Position numbers and translations under genes: made by a program. Below are positions 1-4,855 of a stretch of 8,771 nt of DNA, one piece after another. The stretch is from Bacteroidales bacterium UBA1219 (lineage in GTDB: Bacteria > Bacteroidota > Bacteroidia > Bacteroidales > P3), in the NCBI GenBank assembly GCA_002309295.1, contig DBXF01000051.1, positions 1-8,771 of the forward strand, read 5' to 3'. The notes under the pieces were generated by a model, which did not search any database, was not told the origin of the DNA, and was given only the letters and a program-made list of their open reading frames with translations. The stretch's first letter is position 1. Each line of letters begins with the position of its first letter.

Positions 1-55
1 AACAACAACCTTGTGAACTTTTATAATTGATAATTATTTCTGTTTAATTGCGGTG

Positions 56-87
56 CAAAGGTACGATTTTTTTATAAAACAGGCAAA
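56..87 (-). promoter_or_regulatory. Leftward Bacteroides-type promoter
   Basis: Read on the minus strand there is a TTTG (complement of 84-87), a 20-base spacer and TACCTTTG (complement of 56-63). This matches the known Bacteroides housekeeping promoter pattern of -33 TTTG and -7 TAnnTTTG. It lies about 25 bases beyond the stop codon of the DUF4143 ATPase gene and points left, so it should serve a gene whose coding region begins outside the window. Bases 1-55 would be its leader; I see no coding region in them. Confidence 0.75.
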
Positions 88-111
88 AAAAAACAATGAA
101 CAAAAGATGTT

Positions 112-1449
112 TCACACCTCTGTAAGAAGGAACGCCATATAGGCCGGCAACGTCAGTATTGGTCCTTTACGTCCCACATTGTAGTCGCCAAATTTTATGG
201 CGTGGTAGATGTGATAGTGTTCCGGGTGTTTAAGCACTGTCTGCAACGATTTGGAGTTTCCCGAACGCGCCTTGCATTCCAACGGGCAGCACTCACCTTT
301 GTAACGGATAAGGAAATCCAGTTCCAATCCTCCCTCTTTTTGGAAATAATACAGTTTCCGTCCCATTTTGCAGAGTGTGTCGGCAAGTAGATTTTCAAAA
401 ATAGCCCATTTGTATCCCAGCAAATTGCCTTGAAGGATGCTCCATGCCGTACCCTCTTCGAGCATGCTCACAAGCAGCCCTATGTCAGTCATATACACTT
501 TGAAAATATCCGGTGTTGCATTACCGTCGAGCGGAAGTTCGGTAATATATGTGTTGTGGCAACGATGAATAATACCTGCATCCTCTATCCATTGCAGACT
601 GCCCCTGTATTGGCTTGAGCGCCCGCCTTTGCGAATCACGGAGTATTGGAATTTCTTGTTTTCTTTGGCCAACTGTGCCGGAATGGATTCGAAACACTCA
701 CGGATACGAGATTTGTCTTCCTGAAGTGCATATTTCAGCATGTCGGCCTTGTAGGTGTCAATGATAGCACGTTGAACATCAAGCACATCATTCATATTGT
801 TGGTCTCAAGAAATGTGGACACAGCCTCGGGCATGCCACCTACCACAGTGTAACGCAACAGCAAATCGCGCAAACGCTGGTGTATGCCCTCGTTTACGGG
901 GATCTCGTTTTGCAAACATTCGCGCAGATAATCGATGTGCTGTTGTGTGAGGCCGTTTGCCCAGAGCCATTCTTCAAAATCCATAGGATACATAGTAACA
1001 ATCTGTTCAAATCCCACGGGAATTGACGCGTTATCTTCCTCGGCTTGCTCTTCTTTGGTTTTGTATCCGTTTACACCAAGCAGCGAGCCGGTGCAAATGA
1101 CATCATAACGGCCGTCGAGTTTGAAAAACTTCAATGATGCGCGGGCGTTGGGACAGTCCTGGATTTCATCCAACACAAGACAAGTTTTCCCTGGCACAAA
1201 CCGTGCATCTCTTATTCCGGCCGATATGGTCATGATTAGAGTGTCCACATCGAGTGCTCCCGCAAAGAAAGCTTTGTATTCCTTGTGTTCGTGAAAGTTA
1301 AGGCAAATGACATGCTGGTAGTTCTTGCGGGCAAAATCCATCACAGAACTTGTCTTGCCGCATTGCCGACATCCCTTTATTACCAAAGGTTTGTGTCCTT
1401 TCTTCTTTTTCCAGTTTTTTAGTGTCTGCTCAATTTTTCTCCTGTACAT
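112..1449 (-). CDS. AAA ATPase with C-terminal DUF4143 domain
   Basis: A 445-residue protein of the widespread AAA ATPase/DUF4143 family, whose cellular role is not established. The N-terminal basic stretch leads into a P-loop (IKGCRQCGKTS, residues 24-34), Walker B LVLDE (91-95) and a sensor-like ICTGSLLGV (117-125). GGMPEAV (204-210) and DTYKADM (231-237) are typical of the middle of these proteins. The C-terminal DUF4143 part contains FENLLA (351-356), ELDFL (376-380) and ECKA (391-394), which together resemble a PD-(D/E)XK nuclease-like core; whether it cuts DNA is unknown. The start MYRRKIEQTL fits the family's usual beginning, and no Shine-Dalgarno sequence precedes it. It is transcribed alone. 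It is poorer in G+C than mfd: 28 of 60 bases in 181-240 against 39 of 60 in 6361-6420, which is compatible with horizontal acquisition but not proof. Confidence 0.93.
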   Translation of the reverse strand: MYRRKIEQTLKNWKKKKGHKPLVIKGCRQCGKTSSVMDFARKNYQHVICLNFHEHKEYKAFFAGALDVDTLIMTISAGIRDARFVPGKTCLVLDEIQDCPNARASLKFFKLDGRYDVICTGSLLGVNGYKTKEEQAEEDNASIPVGFEQIVTMYPMDFEEWLWANGLTQQHIDYLRECLQNEIPVNEGIHQRLRDLLLRYTVVGGMPEAVSTFLETNNMNDVLDVQRAIIDTYKADMLKYALQEDKSRIRECFESIPAQLAKENKKFQYSVIRKGGRSSQYRGSLQWIEDAGIIHRCHNTYITELPLDGNATPDIFKVYMTDIGLLVSMLEEGTAWSILQGNLLGYKWAIFENLLADTLCKMGRKLYYFQKEGGLELDFLIRYKGECCPLECKARSGNSKSLQTVLKHPEHYHIYHAIKFGDYNVGRKGPILTLPAYMAFLLTEV

Positions 1450-1529
1450 TTTTCTTGCGTTTTACACTTTTCGGGGTGAGTTTTTGACAAAACCGCACAC
1501 TTTTCGGGGTGTGTTTTTATCAAAACCAT
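1419..1529 (-). other. Possible upstream ORF inside the repeat leader
   Basis: A 36-codon frame with an ATG start begins in the leader of the ATPase gene and runs past the ATPase start codon in another frame, overlapping its first 31 bases. Because the repeat period (33) is a multiple of three, the frame stays open across the array and encodes an 11-residue repeat of the type VLxKTHPEKC. It could act as a regulatory leader peptide that competes with translation of the ATPase, or it may be an accident of the repeat. No codon-level evidence separates the two. Confidence 0.2.
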
Positions 1530-1550
1530 ACACTTTTCGGGGCGAGTTTT
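1464..1550 (-). repeat. Three 33-base tandem repeats in the ATPase leader
   Basis: Three copies start at 1464, 1497 and 1530 with an exact period of 33; the third is cut short at about 1550. On the minus strand each carries the core CCCCGAAAAGTGT. The core forms a small dyad (CAC or ACAC, then CCCGAAAA, then GTG or GTGT; weaker in the third copy), and the linker of the first two holds a second dyad centred on TTTTGtCAAAA or TTTTGatAAAA. The array lies between the promoter at 1558-1589 and the ATPase start at 1449, so it should be transcribed as most of a ~100 nt leader. The regular spacing suggests a cis-regulatory array acting at the DNA or RNA level. There are no variable spacers, so it is not a CRISPR array. 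Confidence 0.85.
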
Positions 1551-1557
1551 ACAATTG

Positions 1558-1589
1558 CAAAGTTACGATTTATTTTTGAAACAGGCAAA
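1558..1589 (-). promoter_or_regulatory. Promoter of the DUF4143 ATPase gene
   Basis: On the minus strand TTTG (complement of 1586-1589), a 20-base spacer and TAACTTTG (complement of 1558-1565) match the Bacteroides -33/-7 promoter pattern. Transcription should start near 1550-1554, immediately before the 33-base repeats. The 32-base element matches the one at 56-87 at 28 positions, including spacer bases that are not part of the known consensus. Confidence 0.8.
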
Positions 1590-1659
1590 TTTTATTTTTC
1601 AGGGCGTAAAATTTGGTAAGAAGAATGTCAGATTTTCGGATTCTCAGCTATTCGGATTC

Positions 1660-1678
1660 GGACACACTCGGTGTGTCC
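1660..1678. terminator. Perfect 8-bp hairpin after the ATP-grasp gene
   Basis: GGACACAC and GTGTGTCC form a perfect 8-base-pair stem around the loop TCG. It lies about 30 bases beyond the stop codon of the ATP-grasp gene on the minus strand and could end that transcript. There is no U-tract on either strand, so an intrinsic terminator is not clear; a small dispersed palindromic repeat is the other reading. The flank also carries TTCGGATTC twice (1635-1643 and 1651-1659). Confidence 0.35.
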
Positions 1679-1708
1679 CTACAAACTGACCACTGACCCC
1701 TAAATCAT

Positions 1709-1729
1709 TTCAATTTTCAACTCTCAACT
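1709..1729 (-). repeat. Three 7-base repeats at the ATP-grasp gene end
   Basis: On the minus strand the units AGTTGAG, AGTTGAA and AATTGAA follow one another without gaps. The last codons and the TGA stop (complement of 1710-1712) of the ATP-grasp gene lie inside this tract, so the C-terminal residues KLRVEN are written by repeat DNA. Confidence 0.6.
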
Positions 1730-2576
1730 TACTCAAAGCTGCCATCCCCATCGTGTGCCGAAGGTTCATCTCGCACAGGTGGATACCACCATTCTCGTCC
1801 ACCACGAAATCCACCCCCACCGGTCCGTGGTAGTGCGGCACGATTTTCGAAATAAGAAACCGCTCCACTTCGCTGCGTTTCTCTGCCAAAGCTTCAGGCG
1901 AGCTTCCGGACTCAATCCTTGCACGTATCTCACTGTCGGACAGTATGATATTCTCCCTATACACGCCGTGGGCCGTGGAAAAGAGGGAGTAGCCCAAGAA
2001 CTCCAACCTGCCGTCGCGCACATAATATTCCAAAGCAAAGTCCATCGTCACCTTGCGCCACGGCTCTGCCACCACGCAGCCCTGCTGTGCCACGGTTTTT
2101 TGCAGCCAAGCGCTGTCGTTGGGCGTGAGGGTGCCGTCTATCCAATGCAGTCCCCTCCCCGCCCCCGACCACGGGGCTTTCAGCACCCAGCGTTTCTGCT
2201 GCGATGCCAGAAGTCGCTCCACCTGCTCTGCGCTCTCGATGCGGTGTGCGTCGGGTTGCAAGGGGAGCACCGTCTGCCGGTGTTGGAGGGCGCGCCAGCA
2301 CGAGAGTTCTTCGTCTGTGGGGAGAAGGCTTTCGGGGATTCCCACCTTCATCAGACGTTTCTTCAGAGTGACGTTCCAACCCCACGCCACCACCTCGGTG
2401 ATGCCTTCAGCGGGCAGGTCGTCGTAGGCCGAGCGGCATAGGCCGTCAGGATAGAGGCTCTGCATCACCGCCGACGAGCTGCGGGCGTAGTCCACCGCCG
2501 ACTGCGGAGGCACGAAATCGGCACTGCCGTTGGCAAGACATAGGTCGTGTTCGGGATTGAAAATCAGCAGTTTCAC
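1710..2576 (-). CDS. ATP-grasp domain protein, substrate unknown
   Basis: A 288-residue protein with the marks of an ATP-grasp ligase, which would couple ATP hydrolysis to joining a carboxylate and an amine or thiol; its substrate cannot be told from the sequence. The N-terminus MKLLIFNPEHDLCLANG is typical of a conserved Bacteroidales hypothetical family. KAPWSGAGRG (133-142) is the nucleotide-binding lysine and glycine loop, VAEPW (169-173) the adenine-contacting hinge, and GVDF (254-257) with E269, N271 and R273 in CEMNLR the metal and phosphate ligands. There is no signal peptide or membrane segment, so it is probably cytosolic. The start is GTG (complement of 2574-2576), chosen because the conserved N-terminus begins exactly there. 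The last residues fall in repeat DNA, so the native C-terminus may have been altered. The gene is alone and divergent from the rhomboid operon. Confidence 0.85.
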   Translation of the reverse strand: MKLLIFNPEHDLCLANGSADFVPPQSAVDYARSSSAVMQSLYPDGLCRSAYDDLPAEGITEVVAWGWNVTLKKRLMKVGIPESLLPTDEELSCWRALQHRQTVLPLQPDAHRIESAEQVERLLASQQKRWVLKAPWSGAGRGLHWIDGTLTPNDSAWLQKTVAQQGCVVAEPWRKVTMDFALEYYVRDGRLEFLGYSLFSTAHGVYRENIILSDSEIRARIESGSSPEALAEKRSEVERFLISKIVPHYHGPVGVDFVVDENGGIHLCEMNLRHTMGMAALSKLRVEN

Positions 2577-2605
2577 GTTTGCAAATAGACTTCGGTTCTG
2601 TTTTA

Positions 2606-2613
2606 CAAAGGTA
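2606..2613 (-). promoter_or_regulatory. -7 box of the ATP-grasp gene promoter
   Basis: TACCTTTG on the minus strand is an exact TAnnTTTG -7 element. A start near 2600 would give a leader of about 24 bases before the GTG codon. No TTTG is found at the expected -33 position, so the promoter is either weak or helped by another factor. Confidence 0.55.
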
Positions 2614-2621
2614 CGGAATTT

Positions 2622-2769
2622 TGGTGAATAGTGATGAGTTATTTGTGATTAGTTAGTGAACTGTGAGCAGTGAACTGTGATGGGGAATGGGGTTGAATTG
2701 TTTATTTGTTGAATTGTTTAACTGAAATCTGCAAACTCAAAACTACACACTGCAAACTGAATACTGACA
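2622..2769. repeat. Degenerate short-repeat intergenic DNA
   Basis: The divergent intergenic region is largely made of drifting short repeats. AGTGAACTGTGA occurs at 2655-2666 and 2669-2680 (period 14). GTTGAATTGTTTA occurs at 2692-2704 and 2708-2720 (period 16). CTGCAAACTCAAAACTACA at 2729-2747 recurs exactly at 4837-4855. CTGCAAACT appears again around 2750. No coding potential is evident, although an upstream extension of the rhomboid frame stays open through part of it. Confidence 0.65.
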
Positions 2770-2773
2770 ACTT

Positions 2774-2807
2774 TTTTCCAAAAACTCAACTTTTTTTCGT
2801 AAATTTG
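2774..2807 (+). promoter_or_regulatory. Promoter of the rhomboid-EEP operon
   Basis: TAAATTTG at 2800-2807 matches the TAnnTTTG -7 box. A T-rich stretch at 2772-2777 stands where the -33 TTTG would be, so that half is imperfect. Transcription should begin near 2814, leaving about 15 bases before the ATG at 2829. This position also argues against any start codon further upstream. Confidence 0.55.
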
Positions 2808-2828
2808 CAGACCTCAACCCGCAGACGT

Positions 2829-3710
2829 ATGTTTTGGCAAAACCTTAAAAATCAGATACTCGCCTTTTTCCGCAGTCGCACGTGGCTGTCGCGGATAGTC
2901 ATTGCCGACTGCATTATATGGCTGTGCCTGATTTTGGCGGATTTCGTGGCCAACTACTTCACCCTCAAGGGTGAACACCTCGCGACAGGCTGGGTTGGCA
3001 AGTGGCTTTGCGTTACGGATTATTACGACTTCATGCAACGTCCGTGGACTGTCCTCACCTACTTTTTCGTCCACACGCGTTTTCTGGCGCTGTTGCTCAA
3101 CATGGTGGTGCTGGCGGTGATTGGCAGGATGTTCTACCGCTATTTCGGCGGACGCCGGTTCATAGCCACTTTCCTTGCCTGCGGCGTGGCCGGTGCCGTG
3201 CCGGTGATCCTCGCCACATTTCTTTTCAAGAGCCTCCTGTTCTCGCCTGTGCTTACGGGCGCCTCGGCAGCTGTGATGGGTCTGCTTGTGGCTTTGGCCA
3301 CCTATCTGCCCGACTACAGCCTTTATTTCTTCCCCACGCAAAGCAAAGGCTTTAAATTCAAATACTTGGTACTGATTTTCGTAGCTTTCGACCTGCTGAT
3401 GGCCCTTACGAAGCAATCACCTATCAACATGGCCAACCTCGGCGGCGAGCTGTGCGGTTTTCTGATGATTTACCTGCCGAAACTTACTGGTGGACTGAAG
3501 ATTAACCTCTCCCAGAAGAGCCGCCGTCTCCGCAAAGGCGAGCCGCAACACGAACGCCCTGTGTCCGACGAGGAATACAACCGCCGCCGTGCCGAAAACG
3601 ACCGCCGTATCGACGAAATCCTCGACAAAATATCGAAATCGGGTTACGAAAAACTCACCGAAGAAGAAAAAGAATTCCTTTTCAAGTCCTCAAACAGAAA
3701 TAACTCATGA
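2829..3710 (+). CDS. Rhomboid-family membrane protein, catalytic His missing
   Basis: A 293-residue protein with about six membrane helices (roughly 22-43, 85-103, 111-133, 142-160, 179-194, 201-216) and a charged cytosolic tail (217-293) holding SDEEYNRRRAE and KLTEEEKEFLF. RPWTVLTYFFVH (71-82), N91, GAS with S146, and ANLGG (202-206) match the order of rhomboid proteases. Against E. coli GlpG, H145, N154 and nucleophile S201 are kept (H82, N91, S146), but H150 is A87 and the catalytic H254 is N203. The protein is therefore probably a pseudoprotease that binds or holds membrane proteins, not an active one. The ATG at 2829 is preferred over one at 2706 because the -7 box is at 2800 and the extra 41 residues are encoded by repeat DNA. 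The stop overlaps the next start (ATGA). Confidence 0.85.
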   Translation: MFWQNLKNQILAFFRSRTWLSRIVIADCIIWLCLILADFVANYFTLKGEHLATGWVGKWLCVTDYYDFMQRPWTVLTYFFVHTRFLALLLNMVVLAVIGRMFYRYFGGRRFIATFLACGVAGAVPVILATFLFKSLLFSPVLTGASAAVMGLLVALATYLPDYSLYFFPTQSKGFKFKYLVLIFVAFDLLMALTKQSPINMANLGGELCGFLMIYLPKLTGGLKINLSQKSRRLRKGEPQHERPVSDEEYNRRRAENDRRIDEILDKISKSGYEKLTEEEKEFLFKSSNRNNS

Positions 3711-4753
3711 AAAAATTCCTCAAAATACTGATAATCATACTCAACGTACTGGCAGCCATTGCACTGTTCATATCATCGTTGGCAGGACTGGTGAAACCGT
3801 CGGCGAATATCTTTGTGTCGCTTGCCAGCTACGGATACCTGTTTCTGCTTGTCATAAATGTCTTGTTTGCAGTGTTTTGGCTCTGTCTGAGAAGCAAATG
3901 GTGCATACTCTCGCTGGCAATTATCTTGTTAAGGTTCAACCTGATACACCGTTACGTCCAGTTGGGCGGCACCGAAGATGTGGAGGTTGTCTCGGAGGAC
4001 GACATCAAGTTGCTGAGTTTCAACGTAAACATCTTCAAATGGAGCGATTCTGCCTCGCTCAACACTTTGGACATCGTTCGCACCGAAAAGCCCGACGTTA
4101 TCTGCTTTCAGGAGTTTTTCACAAACCTCTCCTACCCCATCCTCGACACCATGGAGGCACTGGGCTACAGCGACATGCACCACTTTATGAACACTTCGAA
4201 AGGGGTTTACGGATGCACCACTTTCTCACGTTATCGCATTATCAATCAAGGCATTGTAAAAGACACCCGCACTATTTTCACCGACATTGTGAAAGGTTCC
4301 GACACCATACGTATATATAACGTGCACCTCGACTCGTACCACCTCGACGAAACCGACGAGGCCGAGATTGACAAGATGAGTCGCGGCAAGGTGGACACCG
4401 TGACCAGCCGCCGCACCATGCGGAAATTCAAGACCACGCTGCTCAAGCACGAAAACGAGGTGGCGCTGTTGGAAAGTCATATCGAGCAATGTCCCTATCC
4501 CTCACTGCTTTGCGGCGATTTCAACGACCCTCCCGCCTCCTACGCCTACGGCCGTCTGATAAAACACTACTCCGACGCTTTTTGCAAGAAAGGTCACGGC
4601 TTCGGATCAACCTACAACGGCAATTTCCCGGCCTTCCGCATCGACTACATCCTGTTCGACAAGCACTTCAAAGCGCTGTCGTACAAACGCATAAAATCAG
4701 ACATTTCTGACCATTACCCAATAGTCGCGACATTTAGCTCAATTAAAAATTAA
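3707..4753 (+). CDS. Membrane-anchored endonuclease/exonuclease/phosphatase
   Basis: A 348-residue protein with three hydrophobic N-terminal segments (about 5-28, 35-60, 64-80) followed by an endonuclease/exonuclease/phosphatase (EEP) domain from about 100 to the end. The metal and catalytic positions of the fold are all visible: N106 in LLSFNVN, E136 in VICFQE, H207 in YNVHLDSY, D271 and N273 in CGDFND, D313 in RIDYI, and D335-H336 in SDHYPIV. The domain should therefore be an active Mg-dependent phosphoesterase; the substrate (nucleic acid, lipid or sugar phosphate) is not shown. With three helices the domain probably faces outward if the N-terminus is cytosolic. It is translationally coupled to the rhomboid gene by a 4-base ATGA overlap, which suggests joint action at the inner membrane. 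Its last codons lie in an AT-rich repeat-like tract. Confidence 0.9.
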   Translation: MKKFLKILIIILNVLAAIALFISSLAGLVKPSANIFVSLASYGYLFLLVINVLFAVFWLCLRSKWCILSLAIILLRFNLIHRYVQLGGTEDVEVVSEDDIKLLSFNVNIFKWSDSASLNTLDIVRTEKPDVICFQEFFTNLSYPILDTMEALGYSDMHHFMNTSKGVYGCTTFSRYRIINQGIVKDTRTIFTDIVKGSDTIRIYNVHLDSYHLDETDEAEIDKMSRGKVDTVTSRRTMRKFKTTLLKHENEVALLESHIEQCPYPSLLCGDFNDPPASYAYGRLIKHYSDAFCKKGHGFGSTYNGNFPAFRIDYILFDKHFKALSYKRIKSDISDHYPIVATFSSIKN

Positions 4754-4763
4754 GAGTTAGACT

Positions 4764-4790
4764 CACTTCGTTTTCAAAACTGCGAAAGTG
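4764..4790. terminator. Possible shared terminator between convergent genes
   Basis: CACTTCG (4764-4770) can pair with CGAAAGTG (4783-4790) with one bulged A. The hairpin lies between the convergent stop codons at 4753 and 4851 and could serve both transcripts. Only the minus strand has a T-rich stretch after it (TTAATTTTTAATT), so as an intrinsic terminator it would suit mfd better. The stem is weak. Confidence 0.3.
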
Positions 4791-4798
4791 CGGTTTAG

Positions 4799-4824
4799 GT
4801 GAAGATGTGAAGGCGTGAAGATGT
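4799..4824. repeat. GTGAAGATGT direct repeat
   Basis: GTGAAGATGT occurs at 4799-4808 and 4815-4824, a period of 16. It belongs to the same class of short intergenic repeats as those at 1635-1659 and 2692-2720. Confidence 0.5.
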
Positions 4825-4836
4825 TAAGACATCCAA

Positions 4837-4855
4837 CTGCAAACTCAAAACTACA
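4837..4855. repeat. 19-base repeat shared with 2729-2747
   Basis: CTGCAAACTCAAAACTACA is an exact copy of the sequence at 2729-2747. It overlaps the mfd stop codon: the complement of 4851-4853 is the TAG. The 3' end of mfd is thus set by dispersed repeat DNA. Confidence 0.7.

Noticed and set aside
112..1449. The ATPase gene as part of a mobile element or toxin-antitoxin pair
   Set aside because: No transposase, integrase, terminal inverted repeats or small partner gene is present within the window; only the flanking promoter similarity and lower G+C hint at transfer.
1464..1550. CRISPR-like repeats
   Set aside because: The units abut directly, there are only three, there are no variable spacers and no cas genes nearby.
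1325..1579. An 84-codon plus-strand frame with an 11-residue TFRGxFLxKP repeat
   Set aside because: The repeat is the complement of the leader array and is open only because 33 is a multiple of three. The frame begins inside the ATPase gene and no plus-strand promoter is visible.
1755..2441. A 228-codon plus-strand frame opposite the ATP-grasp gene
   Set aside because: The minus strand encodes a protein with complete ATP-grasp motifs; the plus-strand product has no motifs and no promoter.
2706..2828. A 41-residue N-terminal extension of the rhomboid protein
   Set aside because: The extension is encoded by repeat DNA and overlaps the promoter -7 box at 2800-2807; the hydrophobic protein starts naturally at the ATG at 2829.
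3589..4320. A 243-codon plus-strand frame across the rhomboid-EEP junction
   Set aside because: It runs out of frame through two well-supported coding regions and its translation is rich in His, Arg and Cys without any domain.
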